A DNA stretch of 64,000 nt from Acanthopleuribacter pedis (GCF_017377855.1 NZ_JAFREP010000013.1:186001-250000); one strand, 5' to 3'. Positions 1-9,163 are shown, counted from the stretch's first letter. The notes: generated by a model not told the origin, from the letters alone. A program made the numbers and translations.

Positions 1-54
1 AAAGCAACAGTGGAAAAAGTGATGTTTCGCGACGACCCCGCGCCGGTCAGCTAA
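1..54 (+). CDS. 3' end of an unidentified gene (partial)
   Basis: Frame 1 is open from the first base and ends at TAA 52-54, giving the last 17 residues of a protein that begins outside the window (ending DDPAPVS). Third positions are mostly G or C, as in neighbouring genes. The peptide is too short to identify. The open frame could be chance, since no other evidence is available. Confidence 0.4.
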   Translation, partial: KATVEKVMFRDDPAPVS

Positions 55-250
55 TCCGCGGTGTTCACAAGGCGTTCCGCCGCGGGAAAGCCCATGCAAC
101 GAGACGAGCACGGCGGCCACGCCGCCGCGCAACGCCGGGGGTCGACCCCGCTCCAAGCCTGCGGGGTCGATGCCCGCTGACCCAAAAGCCGTTCACCATC
201 CCGCGACACATCCTCGCGCGAATGAAACGCGCGATAAGTCGTCAATTTCA

Positions 251-355
251 GGGCTGCAACGGACTGTAAACTTGCCCGAGGCCGGCGGACGAGGTCGCAC
301 GTGACCCCCGTCCGCTTTTTCAAACCATTTCACGCCATGCCTTCAGGCAAAAACC
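251..355. repeat. Intergenic repeat family C, copy 1
   Basis: The segment starts with GGGCTGCAACGG and runs through CAAACCATTT to a CAGGCAAAAACC end. A clearly related segment with the same order of blocks (GGGCTGCAACGG, CTGTAAA, AACCATTT, CCAAAACC) lies at 38410-38513. It fills most of the gene-free stretch before the reductase gene. Function is unknown. Confidence 0.5.
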
Positions 356-376
356 TTGGCTTCTGCGCCGCTGAGG

Positions 377-1360
377 CTAAAGGTTAAACCGGTCGCGGTC
401 ATGGGGTTGGTCGTAATGGAGCACGGGCCCCAAGGGCACAACGCGGGTCGGGTTAATGGTGTCGTGGCTGTAGTAATAATGTTCCTTAATGTCCCACATG
501 AACACGGTGGCCGCGACACCTTGGAATTGGTACAACTCACGCAAGTAGTTGGACAAATTGGGGTAATCGGCAATACGACGCAGGTTGCATTTAAAGTGGC
601 CGACGTACACCGGATCGAAACGCACCAGCGTGGTGAACAAGCGCCAGTCGGCCTCGGTAAGCACGGAACCGGTTAAGTAACGGTTTTTACCCAAAATTTC
701 CTCAACCTCGTCCAAGGCGCGGAACAGGTCGGTAAAGGCTTCCTCATAGGCGTCTTGACGGGTGGCAAACCCGCAGCGGTAGACCCCGTTGTTGATGTTG
801 GCGTAGACTTTTTCGTTGATCGCATCGATTTGCGGACGCAACGACTCGGGGTAAAAATCGTGGCTCGGCGCGACCACGCCGTCAAACGCGCTGTTCAACA
901 TACGAATGATTTCAGAGGATTCGTTGCTGACAAGGGTGTTGGTCTGTTTGTCCCACAGCACCGGCACGGTCACCCGCCCGCTGTAATCGCTTTTTGCGCG
1001 GGTGTAAATTTGGTGCATGAACGCGGACCCGAATAAATGGTCCTGGTAGCTGTCGTCGTCCGTGCGGAATTCCCAACCGTTGGAAAGCATGTGGGGGTGA
1101 ACCACCGAAACGCTGATGTGCTCGGTCAAACCCTTGAGTTCGCGGAAGATTAGGGTGCGATGCGCCCAAGGACAGGCGTAGGAAACGTAGAGATGGTACC
1201 GACCCGATTCGGCTTTAAAACCACCGCGGCCGCTGGGACCGGGTTCGCCGTCGGCGGTGATCCAGTTGCGGAAGGCCGCGGATTCACGGACAAATTTGCC
1301 TTTGCTTTTTTTGGTGTCATACCACTTGTCGTGCCAGACGCCGTCAATTAACAATCCCAT
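377..1360 (-). CDS. yqjG: Glutathionyl-hydroquinone reductase-like protein (GST superfamily)
   Basis: This 327-residue cytosolic protein matches the YqjG/PcpF (Xi-class GST) family in length and layout. A long N-terminal extension precedes the CPWAHR motif (Cys63), the catalytic cysteine that reduces glutathionyl-hydroquinones with glutathione. The SNESSEIIRML glutathione-site motif and an all-helical C-terminal domain with a GVYRCGFATRQ segment follow. The ATG has GGAG six bases upstream. The gene is monocistronic and no glutathione biosynthesis genes are in view. Family assignment is strong. The physiological substrate is not known from sequence. Confidence 0.9.
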   Translation of the reverse strand: MGLLIDGVWHDKWYDTKKSKGKFVRESAAFRNWITADGEPGPSGRGGFKAESGRYHLYVSYACPWAHRTLIFRELKGLTEHISVSVVHPHMLSNGWEFRTDDDSYQDHLFGSAFMHQIYTRAKSDYSGRVTVPVLWDKQTNTLVSNESSEIIRMLNSAFDGVVAPSHDFYPESLRPQIDAINEKVYANINNGVYRCGFATRQDAYEEAFTDLFRALDEVEEILGKNRYLTGSVLTEADWRLFTTLVRFDPVYVGHFKCNLRRIADYPNLSNYLRELYQFQGVAATVFMWDIKEHYYYSHDTINPTRVVPLGPVLHYDQPHDRDRFNL

Positions 1361-1542
1361 GGGTGGCTCCTTCGCGGAAGATATGTTTGCACGCCGTACA
1401 TTAGAGCGAGAACGGTGCCGGCTTCAGCCGAACAACTTAAACCTCTAAAAGCAGGTACCTTACCAAAAAAACCATCATATTATTGGCGATAACCGCCATC
1501 ATGCAAATCGAACAAGGCCATCAAAGTGATGACACCACTCAA

Positions 1543-2802
1543 TCATTCTGATTGAACCATCACTTGATCGCGACCACCGCGTTTGGCCTCGTACAACAGC
1601 TTGTCCGCCAAACTGATTTCAAGATCCAGGTGTTCACCCTTGGCCAACCGCAAACCCACCGAAAGTGTGAGCCGTATGATTTCGTTGCCGAAGGGGATTT
1701 CTAAGCCACGCATCTCATCACATAAGGATTGAAGCTTGCGGGTTGCCGATTCCAATTCAATCGGCCCGAAAAACACGCAAAACTCTTCGCCGCCGAAACG
1801 CGCCACCACATCCTGAGGCCGGAATTTGGCTTTAATGACTTGAGCCGTTTGCACAAGCGCCACATCGCCACCGTCGTGCCCGTAACGATCATTGATCTTT
1901 TTGAAATGGTCAATGTCGATCATGGCCACGGCCATTTTTTGCCCCGAAAACATTGCCCGCTTGAGCATCGCCGGCGCAACCTCAAAGAAGTACTTGCGGT
2001 TAAACAGCTTGGTCAGAAAGTCGGTGTTGGAAGCCTGTTTGATTTGGTGAAACAAATCCAACATTTCCAAATTCTGGTTGATACGGCAATAAAACTCTTC
2101 TACCTCGAAGGGTTTTTTCAAAAAGTCATTGGCGCCGATTTTGAGAAAACGCGCACTAATCCCGTCCTCTTCACTGGAAGACAAGCCAATCACACCCACG
2201 CGCGATTTGTCGTACAGGCGACGAATACGATGGGTTAACTCGAATCCGTTGACCTCGGGCATTTCGTAATCGGTGACCACCAAACGAATGTCGGGATGTT
2301 TGGCGAGCAAGTTTAAAGCCTCGCCGCCGTGATCCGCCTCCAAAACCTCATAACGTTTGCGGGTCAGCAACAAACTAACGAGCCGGCGAAAACCGCGCGA
2401 ATCATCAACAATCAGAATTTTGTGCTCGCGGTTGCGGGTCAACTGTTCAATGGCTTGCACCACATAATCGTAGTTGGCGCTGTATTCCTTTATCCAATAA
2501 TCGATGATGTTGCGCGAGAACAGTTTGCGACGCAGGCCTTTGTTCTCCTCGTGCGTTAAAACCATACAGGGCACGCCGAAACCGGTCACCAAATCCACAA
2601 TATCGCCCTGGTCGGCGTCGGACAAATCGACATCCACCAGTGCCACGTAAAACCGCTCTGGATTTTGCTGGAGCAAGTTTTCAGCCTCTTTGTAGGTGAA
2701 GGCTGTTTCGGTAATCATCTCGAGTCTGTTTTTAATTGAGCGTTCTAAAATCGTGGCCAGCGTGCGACTCGGTTCCACGATCAAAACGCGTTCCTGCACC
2801 AT
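1543..2802 (-). CDS. Double-receiver diguanylate cyclase (REC-REC-GGDEF)
   Basis: The 419-residue protein has two receiver domains (about 5-120, Asp57; 127-245, Asp178 with the acidic pair at 133-134) followed by a GGDEF domain with GGEEF at 337-341. The product-inhibition site RxxD is present at 328-331, five residues before GGEEF. It is therefore expected to make cyclic di-GMP under phosphorylation control and feedback inhibition, as in the PleD architecture. The second receiver has lost the usual Thr/Ser-Ala surroundings only slightly. No cognate kinase is adjacent. The enzymatic call is firm from motifs; the pathway controlled is unknown. Confidence 0.92.
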   Translation of the reverse strand: MVQERVLIVEPSRTLATILERSIKNRLEMITETAFTYKEAENLLQQNPERFYVALVDVDLSDADQGDIVDLVTGFGVPCMVLTHEENKGLRRKLFSRNIIDYWIKEYSANYDYVVQAIEQLTRNREHKILIVDDSRGFRRLVSLLLTRKRYEVLEADHGGEALNLLAKHPDIRLVVTDYEMPEVNGFELTHRIRRLYDKSRVGVIGLSSSEEDGISARFLKIGANDFLKKPFEVEEFYCRINQNLEMLDLFHQIKQASNTDFLTKLFNRKYFFEVAPAMLKRAMFSGQKMAVAMIDIDHFKKINDRYGHDGGDVALVQTAQVIKAKFRPQDVVARFGGEEFCVFFGPIELESATRKLQSLCDEMRGLEIPFGNEIIRLTLSVGLRLAKGEHLDLEISLADKLLYEAKRGGRDQVMVQSE

Positions 2803-3673
2803 ATGTCCCCCATCTCACCCCACCGCGCCGGCGCGTTCCTCGCGGAAACCGCGAGAACGGAGCGAACCACAAGTAGCGCTTGCGTTAGGCGTGATCACGC
2901 ATGGCAAAGGCACCCCGAGCAAACGGGGACACAACCTGGATCAGCACCATGTTTCCTGGATGAGACGCTTAACATCCTATCAAAAAGAACCTTTCCCCGC
3001 CAAGGTTCGCGCGGATGAAAAGCCCCTGGGGTTATTCGGTTTTGCCAGGACCGAGAAAAAACCGGGAAAACCTGGGACACCGCGTGCCGACACCCCTTTG
3101 GCAACGAAAAACCAGCAAAAGGGTCCGGCCCGATGCGGTGGAAGTTGACAACCATCAAGTTGGAAATCCGGGATACAAGATGGCCGTCACAAAAAACCAC
3201 ACAAAGCTCGACAAAATGACGCAAAAGACCCACTCTTACCTACACACTCGTCGCAAACACGGCGCCGAGTTTATTTAATTCATCGACTCATTGCCCTTTA
3301 TTAATGCTTGCATGGTCCCCCCTGATGATCCGCCGGCCACCCAAGGACCTCATCGGAATCCCGATGAGCCGGAAGGGTGCGATCCCGATAAAAAGAACCG
3401 GCAAACCCGCAAGAAGCCACAGCCACACACCAGGACGCCCAACAAAGCCCGCCCTACGTGAAGCGGCCCCGGCGATCCTTGACCCACTCCCCATATCACG
3501 TTATGTTGAGCATGAACCCTCCCCCGGATTTTCGCGCGTCTGCATCTTTGCGAGAAAGAGCAGAGCCTTCCAGTTGGTCTCATGCTTGCGAACCAGGGCG
3601 ACCCGGCGTACCCCCGCGACGCCCGCTTGTTTGTCCGTTTCCTAACGGGCAACCTCTTGCCAAGGAAGCGCTT
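2803..3673. other. Gene-free stretch
   Basis: About 870 bases separate two divergent genes. No frame here has convincing coding character. It holds a GC-rich hairpin at about 2830-2859 (CGTTCCTCGCGG/CCGCGAGAACG) that shares GGCGCGTTCCTCGCGG with another hairpin at 4667. Otherwise nothing is recognised. Confidence 0.5.
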
Positions 3674-4513
3674 ATGTTGAACACATGTGAAATGATGATC
3701 GATGCGTTTGTGCAACGGCTCCGTGCCGGCTACAAACGCAACTACGGCTCCCACAACCCGCATTTTGAAACGATTACCTCCTGGGTGGGTCGCATGGCTC
3801 TGGAAAACCTGGCCAACAGCGATGCGCTTTACCACGATATGGAACACACCATTTTGGTGACCCTCGTCGGCCAGGAAGTGCTGATTGGGAAGCATATTAG
3901 TGAAGGCGGGGTCACCTCGGAAGATTGGTTCCATTTCATGATTTCGCTGATCTGCCACGATATCGGTTACCGCCGCGGCGTGTGCCGCAAAGACGGCAAC
4001 GGTCGCTACGCCACCGGAAAAGGTGACGAAATGATCACCCCCGCACCAGGCGCCACCGACGCGGCGCTGACACCCTACCATGTGGACCGCGGCAAACTTT
4101 TCGTGGAGGAACGCTTTGGCGACAGCGAGTTTATTGATGTCGCGGTAATTAAAAACAACATCGAACTCACCCGTTTCCCGGTACCCGCCGAAGAAGACCA
4201 CAAGGTAACCGACACCTATCCAGCCCTGGTCCGAGCCTCGGATCTCATCGGGCAACTCAGCGATCCGCGCTACTTGCAAAAAATCCCGGCCCTGTTTTTC
4301 GAATTCAAGGAAACCGGTGTCGCCGATATGCTGGGTTACGAGCACCCCGGCGATTTGCGCAAAAATTACCCGTCGTTTTATTGGAACAGCGTTTTTCCCT
4401 ATGTGCAGGACGCAATTCGTTACCTCCAGGTGACCCAAGAAGGCAAACAGATCATCGCCAATCTGTACGCCAATATCTTTGTGGTCGAGCACGAAAACAT
4501 GCCGGAACACTAA
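3674..4513 (+). CDS. HD-domain metal-dependent phosphohydrolase
   Basis: This 279-residue soluble protein carries the HD-superfamily metal ligands: H54 and H58 in YHDMEHT, H95-D96 in ICHDIGY, and a later Asp in RASDLIGQ near residue 192. Such proteins hydrolyse phosphate mono- or diesters of nucleotides, but the substrate cannot be inferred. The frame extends upstream to 3458, yet the ATG at 3674 has AAGGA seven bases before it and starts where the conserved fold begins, so that start was chosen. It stands alone between a GGDEF gene and the Glr-type operon. Confidence 0.8.
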   Translation: MLNTCEMMIDAFVQRLRAGYKRNYGSHNPHFETITSWVGRMALENLANSDALYHDMEHTILVTLVGQEVLIGKHISEGGVTSEDWFHFMISLICHDIGYRRGVCRKDGNGRYATGKGDEMITPAPGATDAALTPYHVDRGKLFVEERFGDSEFIDVAVIKNNIELTRFPVPAEEDHKVTDTYPALVRASDLIGQLSDPRYLQKIPALFFEFKETGVADMLGYEHPGDLRKNYPSFYWNSVFPYVQDAIRYLQVTQEGKQIIANLYANIFVVEHENMPEH

Positions 4514-4890
4514 CCCGAAAAGCCGTAACACCGGCAGCAGGGAACCTGCCGAGATGGGTCGGCCTCTTCGGTTTCGTTTCATCACGTCAGTCAGGCTTTC
4601 GCCAGAGCGCTGAATAGATTGGAAACGTAAAAGCGAATATGCGCGATTTAGCGCAAGTCTTGGCTTGGCGCGTTCCTCGCGGCTCCCGAGAGGAATGCGC
4701 CCCACACAAACCTCGCCCACATCAGGAGAAACACCTTTCTTTTTACTTCGCTTTCGTGGCGTGGATCACCGCGCCGCGTCTGGACGACGCGCTAGGCCCG
4801 GGAACCGCGCTACAATGCGGCACCCAATTTAGGCCGCCGCATGCCCGCCCGGGGGCTGGAAGACGGTGGTTGCATCCAGGAGTCGCCGCG
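4514..4890. other. Gene-free stretch with hairpin
   Basis: The stretch lies between the HD gene and the histidine kinase. An imperfect hairpin at 4667-4701 pairs GGCGCGTTCCTC with GAGAGGAATGCGCC. It has no T-tract, so it is not a clear terminator. The kinase frame is open through part of this region, but the better start lies at 4891. Confidence 0.45.
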
Positions 4891-6318
4891 ATGTGGCCTA
4901 GACCGCGTTCGCTTGTCCATCTGCTGCTCGCCAGCTTTGTGTTGGTTACCCTACCGTTGTTAACGGCGGTATATCAAGCCGACCAATCCATGCAGCAGCT
5001 TGTCGGTCAAAGTCGTCACATGGTGACCGCCGGCATCGAGGCCGCCCGTCTCAGCCAAGACGTTAAAGAAATTCTCGTCGACATGGAACGTCGCGCGCGC
5101 CAATTCCAGGTCCTCGAGAACCCACAAATCCTGGCCCTCTACCGCGGCGACCACGAGCGGGTGTCCCACAAACTCACCCGTCTGCACCAGTCGACGGAAA
5201 CCACCGAGGACCGCGCCACCCTAGAACAACTCCAGTCCCAATTGAACGCAAACTGGACCCTCCTCCAAGAACAACCGGGTGCCGAACAAGCCGCGAGGGT
5301 CGTGACCGGTTTCCACAACATCCACCAGCAGGCGCGCGCCCTAAACATGGCCGCGGCCAACCAAATCGACCGCGAGCTCAGCAGCTTGCAGCAAGCGGTG
5401 GAACATTCCCAGCAGCAACTGTTCGTCCACGCCTCGCTGATGGGACCCATCACCCTCCTGCTCATTGTGATCACCACTTTCTTGATCAACCGCCCCATCG
5501 GTCAGCTTGACCAGGCGATTCGCGGCCTGGGCGGAGGGTGCTTCAAGCAACCCATCGCGGTCGACGGCCCCCGAGATTTGGCCTTTCTGGGCGAACGGCT
5601 GGAATGGTTGCGCGAACGCCTCAACCAATTGGAACAGCAGAAAACCCAGTTTCTACGCCATATTTCCCACGAGCTGAAAACCCCCCTGGCCGGCATGCGC
5701 GAGGGAACCGAATTGCTGGGCGACCGCATCATCGGCCCACTCACCCCGCAACAGGACAACGTGGTCAAAATACTCGATACCAACAGCCGTTATTTACAAA
5801 AACTAATCGAGAACCTGCTGGATTACAACCACATCCAAACCGGGGTTGAACTGAACCCCGAGCCCTTCGAAATGGTCGAATTGGTCGCCGAGGTGGTCGC
5901 CCATTACCGCCTGAGTGCAACCCGAAAGAACCTTCGTTTCCAGTTACCTGACGAAGAATGGCACCTGGTCGCCGACCGCGCCAAAGTGCGAACGGCGCTG
6001 GACAACTTGGTTTCCAACGCGGTCAACTTCTCGCCTCAAAACGGCTGGATCCGCATCCAAATCCGCGTCGCTTCAGACCACCAAGTGTTGGACATTCGCG
6101 ACCAAGGTCCCGGCGTGCCGGAGGGCGAACGCACCCAAATCTTCGAACCCTTCTTCCAAGGCAGCACCCCCCGCCAGGGCCATTTAAAAGGGTCCGGCAT
6201 CGGCCTCTCCATCGCCCATGAGTGTATCGCGGCCCACGGCGCCCGCCTGACCCTCGGCGACAACTGCGACGGCGCCTGTTTCCGCATTGAATGGCCGATG
6301 GCTAAGGCGGCCTCATGA
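4891..6318 (+). CDS. glrK: Sensor histidine kinase, GlrK/QseE-like
   Basis: A 475-residue inner-membrane kinase. TM1 is at about residues 8-29, a helical periplasmic domain follows, TM2 is at about 184-200, then a HAMP-like linker. The HisKA domain has phospho-acceptor His260 in FLRHISHELKTPL, and the HATPase domain has DNLVSNAVNFSP, DQGPGVP and GSGIGLS. The frame is open from 4639, but the ATG at 4891 has AGGAG eight bases upstream and immediately precedes TM1. The stop overlaps the next start (ATGA). Order and overlap with a lipoprotein and a GlrR-type regulator match enterobacterial glrK-qseG-glrR. The kinase alone would be hard to name; the name rests on context. Confidence 0.82.
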   Translation: MWPRPRSLVHLLLASFVLVTLPLLTAVYQADQSMQQLVGQSRHMVTAGIEAARLSQDVKEILVDMERRARQFQVLENPQILALYRGDHERVSHKLTRLHQSTETTEDRATLEQLQSQLNANWTLLQEQPGAEQAARVVTGFHNIHQQARALNMAAANQIDRELSSLQQAVEHSQQQLFVHASLMGPITLLLIVITTFLINRPIGQLDQAIRGLGGGCFKQPIAVDGPRDLAFLGERLEWLRERLNQLEQQKTQFLRHISHELKTPLAGMREGTELLGDRIIGPLTPQQDNVVKILDTNSRYLQKLIENLLDYNHIQTGVELNPEPFEMVELVAEVVAHYRLSATRKNLRFQLPDEEWHLVADRAKVRTALDNLVSNAVNFSPQNGWIRIQIRVASDHQVLDIRDQGPGVPEGERTQIFEPFFQGSTPRQGHLKGSGIGLSIAHECIAAHGARLTLGDNCDGACFRIEWPMAKAAS

Positions 6319-6917
6319 GAACCCTGTTCCTCGCCCTCGCGGCCTGTGTCAGCCTGGGTTGTGCGGTCAAACAAAAGACGGTGCAACAACAACCCGCCCC
6401 CGTTCCGGTTACCACGGTCCTGGCCGGCCCGGTCATCAATACGGCCCCCACGCTTGCCGAACACGAGCTGCAACAGTTGGCGGAATGGCAGACGTACCAG
6501 CGTTGGTCGCGCTACGCGGGTGAAATCGCAGAACTGGGCGAGAAACAACGCAAAATCGCCTACCTGGACGCCCAAGCGGCGCTCAAAATCGACGAATCCC
6601 TGGAGCACCGATTGCAATTTTTGGTGCTGGCCTCGTTCCAAACCCGGCTGCGCCAGTGGTCCTTTATCGAACAACAATTAAAACAGGTTCAGGCGGATCC
6701 CTGTCTCCCGCCCGCGCTCACGCCGTGGCTGTCGGTGCTGGCGGCACGGCTTCAACTCAACCGCGGCAACCATCGCGAGCGCGTGCGTCTGCAACGCAAC
6801 ATTCGTGATTTACGCCAGATCCAAGAATCCTTGCGGCAAAAAATTGAGGCACTCTCCCAGATCGAGGCCGAGATGGGCCGGCCCGAAACAACCACCACCC
6901 AGGAGCAACAACCATGA
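6315..6917 (+). CDS. QseG-like lipoprotein of the Glr operon
   Basis: A 200-residue protein with a lipoprotein signal (hydrophobic residues 3-15, then SLG-Cys16; the -3 residue is Ser rather than the usual Leu). It has a proline/glutamine linker and a helical, charged body ending in a coiled coil (about 150-185). Its start overlaps the kinase stop and its stop overlaps the regulator start, so translation is probably coupled. In E. coli the lipoprotein QseG sits at this operon position and interacts with the kinase QseE. Sequence similarity is limited to general character, so the equivalence is inferred from position, size and lipidation. Confidence 0.72.
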   Translation: MRTLFLALAACVSLGCAVKQKTVQQQPAPVPVTTVLAGPVINTAPTLAEHELQQLAEWQTYQRWSRYAGEIAELGEKQRKIAYLDAQAALKIDESLEHRLQFLVLASFQTRLRQWSFIEQQLKQVQADPCLPPALTPWLSVLAARLQLNRGNHRERVRLQRNIRDLRQIQESLRQKIEALSQIEAEMGRPETTTTQEQQP

Positions 6918-8254
6918 GTCCCACGCCCGCCCACCTGCTACTCGTCGACGATGATCCCGATTTTTTGCACTTGCTCAGTTTGCGTTTGCAAGGCGAGGGT
7001 TACCGCGTGTCGGCCGTCGGCAGCGGGCGCGAAGCTTTGGCCGCCTTCAAACGCGACGCGCACGATTTGGTTGTCACCGACTTGTGCATGGACGAAATGG
7101 ACGGCATGAGCCTGCTGGGGGAGCTGCAGAACCTCGCACCCGGTGTGCCCGTGATTATGCTGACGGCCCACGGCACCATCCCCGACGCGGTTAAAGCCAC
7201 CCGCCAAGGGGTTTACAGCTTTCTGACCAAACCCATCGACAAACACCAATTGCGCCGCGACATCACCGAGGCCCTCGCTTTTTCGGGGCGCGCCCACCGC
7301 GACGAGGCCGACATCATTCTGACCCGCAACGCCAAGATGCACGAACTTTTGGCCCAAGCCCGCCAAGTCGCGCAAAGCGATGTCAATGTTTTGGTACAAG
7401 GTCAAAGCGGCACCGGCAAGGAACTGCTGGCGCGCACGATTCACCACGCGGCAAGCCGCCGCGAGGGTCCGTTCGTGGCGATCAACTGCGGCGCGGTACC
7501 CGAAAATCTGTTGGAATCGGAACTGTTCGGGCACGAGAAAGGGGCCTTCACCGGCGCGGTTAATCGAAAAATCGGCCTGTTCCAAACGGCCGAGGGCGGT
7601 ACCTTGTTTCTCGACGAAATCGGCGACATGCCGCTTTCACTCCAGGTCAAACTGCTGCGCGTGCTGCAGGAACGCCAGGTTCGCCCGCTGGGCGGCACCC
7701 GCGACATCGCCATTGACGTGCGGATCATATCCGCGACCCACCGCGACCTGGAAAAAGCCATTCAGGAAGAACGCTTCCGCGAGGATTTGTTTTACCGCCT
7801 GAACGTGGTCAGCCTCAGCCTGCCTCCACTGGAGGAGCGGCGCGAGGACATCCCGTTACTCGCCAAGTACTTCCTCAAAAACGCGGTGCAGCGCACCGGC
7901 AAAGACGTCAGCGGTTTCGCACCGGAGGCCTTGACCACCCTCTCCACGGCCTCCTGGCCGGGCAACGTCCGTCAGTTGGAAAACGTGGTGGAACGTACCG
8001 TGGCCCTCACCGCGGCACCCTTGATCGCCCCGGTTCTGGTGGAACAGGCGTTGCAGGACAAAACCAACCAACTCCCCACCTTCGCGGAGGCCAAACAGCA
8101 ATTCGAGCAAGAGTACCTGGCGCAACTGCTGCAAATCACCAACGGCAACGTCTCGCAAGCGGCCAAATTAGCCAAAAGGAACCGCACCGACTTTTACAAA
8201 TTACTCGCCAAACACGCCTTAGACCACACGCATTTCCAGCAGGACACCCCATAA
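6914..8254 (+). CDS. glrR: Sigma-54-dependent response regulator GlrR/QseF
   Basis: A 446-residue NtrC-family activator. The receiver has Asp56. The AAA+ domain has GQSGTGKE (163-170), the sigma-54-contacting GAFTGA loop (210-215) and Walker B FLDEIGDM. The C-terminal Fis-type helix-turn-helix is the segment LLQITNGNVSQAAKLAKRNR followed by TDFYKLL. Recalled similarity to E. coli GlrR is high throughout, including DLCMDEMDGM in the receiver and the C-terminal HTH tail, well beyond general NtrC likeness. GlrR activates sigma-54 promoters, including the small RNA gene glmY in E. coli. Candidate targets in this window are at 8824 and 23956. The ATG overlaps the lipoprotein stop. Confidence 0.93.
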   Translation: MSPTPAHLLLVDDDPDFLHLLSLRLQGEGYRVSAVGSGREALAAFKRDAHDLVVTDLCMDEMDGMSLLGELQNLAPGVPVIMLTAHGTIPDAVKATRQGVYSFLTKPIDKHQLRRDITEALAFSGRAHRDEADIILTRNAKMHELLAQARQVAQSDVNVLVQGQSGTGKELLARTIHHAASRREGPFVAINCGAVPENLLESELFGHEKGAFTGAVNRKIGLFQTAEGGTLFLDEIGDMPLSLQVKLLRVLQERQVRPLGGTRDIAIDVRIISATHRDLEKAIQEERFREDLFYRLNVVSLSLPPLEERREDIPLLAKYFLKNAVQRTGKDVSGFAPEALTTLSTASWPGNVRQLENVVERTVALTAAPLIAPVLVEQALQDKTNQLPTFAEAKQQFEQEYLAQLLQITNGNVSQAAKLAKRNRTDFYKLLAKHALDHTHFQQDTP

Positions 8255-8315
8255 TCCGAGAGGTCCCAATGGACGGCGGCAACATCCCGCTCGGGATCAC
8301 GTCATGAACGGTCAA

Positions 8316-8343
8316 CAAAAAAGGCACCGCCCGCTGTGGTGCC
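8316..8343 (-). terminator. Intrinsic terminator, minus strand
   Basis: Read on the minus strand, GGCACC pairs with GGTGCC around a 9-base loop and is followed by a run of six T. It lies about 170 bases downstream of the EF-hand gene and is the likely end of its transcript. It also separates that transcript from the converging Glr operon. Confidence 0.6.
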
Positions 8344-8509
8344 GCGGACAGTGCCTCAGATGTGGGGACAAAACCGAACGAGGACGGAATCCATCGCGGC
8401 CATGCGTTTACCGCGGCCGTCACCCGTTCGACATGAATGGATCAATTAATAAGGTAAGGTTTGCGGGTTTAACCCCTTGGGCAGGCTTGGTGTTGGCTTA
8501 GGCCTTTGC

Positions 8510-8731
8510 CTACTCGCCGTATTTGGCGAATTCCTCTTTGGAGAGTTGGCCGTCGGCGTCGGCGTCGAGGGCCTTGAATTGCTCCAGAAGCGCGGCATGG
8601 CCCTCGGCTTCGGTCATGGAAATGAAACCGTCCTTGTCGGCGTCCACGGTTTCGAAAGTCAATTCACCGGCCTGAACAAAAGCCGCGGTGGTCAAAGCAA
8701 CGATGGAAAGCGTTTTCAAAAAGTTTTTCAT
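8510..8731 (-). CDS. Secreted two-EF-hand protein
   Basis: A 73-residue protein with a signal peptide (residues 1-21, AFVQA cleavage) and two canonical calcium-binding loops, DADKDGFISMTE (30-41) and DADADGQLSKEE (56-67), with the expected acidic residues at positions 1, 3, 5 and 12. It should be a small calcium-binding protein of the envelope or exterior. The start has AGGAGG at good spacing. A sigma-54-type promoter and two upstream TGTC-N10-(G/A)ACA sites precede it, and it converges on the operon encoding a GlrR-type activator. Its partner or role cannot be told from sequence. Confidence 0.88.
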   Translation of the reverse strand: MKNFLKTLSIVALTTAAFVQAGELTFETVDADKDGFISMTEAEGHAALLEQFKALDADADGQLSKEEFAKYGE

Positions 8732-8823
8732 GGTTTCCTCCTGAGAAACAACCGTTCAATGACGGCATCAAATCAATCGGTAAAGCGTGAAGGATTCAGA
8801 TTCGCTTTTCCCGCCCTTCGTAT

Positions 8824-8840
8824 AACAAAGCCCGTGCCAA
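8824..8840 (-). promoter_or_regulatory. Candidate sigma-54 promoter of the EF-hand gene
   Basis: On the minus strand the sequence is TTGGCACGGGCTTTGTT. It matches the -24/-12 consensus YTGGCACGRNNNTTGCW at all positions except the C of the -12 GC, which is T. The GG and GT are ten bases apart as required. The expected start is near 8814, about 80 bases upstream of the EF-hand ATG. The weakened -12 element is the main doubt. Confidence 0.6.
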
Positions 8841-8943
8841 AACCATAAACATCTTATTTTAAATGTTTTATTCTAAGATCACAGAACCTCCGCCCCATCG
8901 ACGGGGTCGAAGGCGCCGAAACCAGGGATTTTCGCCTGAATTT

Positions 8944-9026
8944 TGTCGCAAAACACCGACAACCCAGCTCACGTAAGAGATAACTCCATTTTTTTCATCT
9001 ATTTACCGTGTCGCAAAACAGCAACA
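8944..9026 (-). promoter_or_regulatory. Paired GlrR-type operators upstream of the EF-hand gene
   Basis: Two near-identical 18-bp sites lie at 8944-8961 (TGTC-GCAAAACACC-GACA) and 9009-9026 (TGTC-GCAAAACAGC-AACA), read on the plus strand. TGTC-N10-GACA is the known recognition pattern of enterobacterial GlrR. Relative to the predicted start near 8814 the centres are about -139 and -204, normal for enhancer-bound sigma-54 activators. They also lie upstream of the divergent peroxidase gene and could affect it. Confidence 0.6.
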
Positions 9027-9163
9027 GACGCAGTCGTTCACCCGTTTTTTTCACAGAGGACGCGGTTAGTTGGTGGGTTTTGGCGCCACCTAAAATTAAG
9101 AAACCAAACGATCCGGCCGTTAAGTGAGTTGTCCTTCCGACACCAAAAACATTGATTTGATTT

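Noticed and set aside
1400..1430. Sigma-54 promoter for the reductase gene
   Set aside because: CCGGCACCGTTCTCGCT has the GG-N10-GC spacing but several consensus changes and no upstream activator sites.
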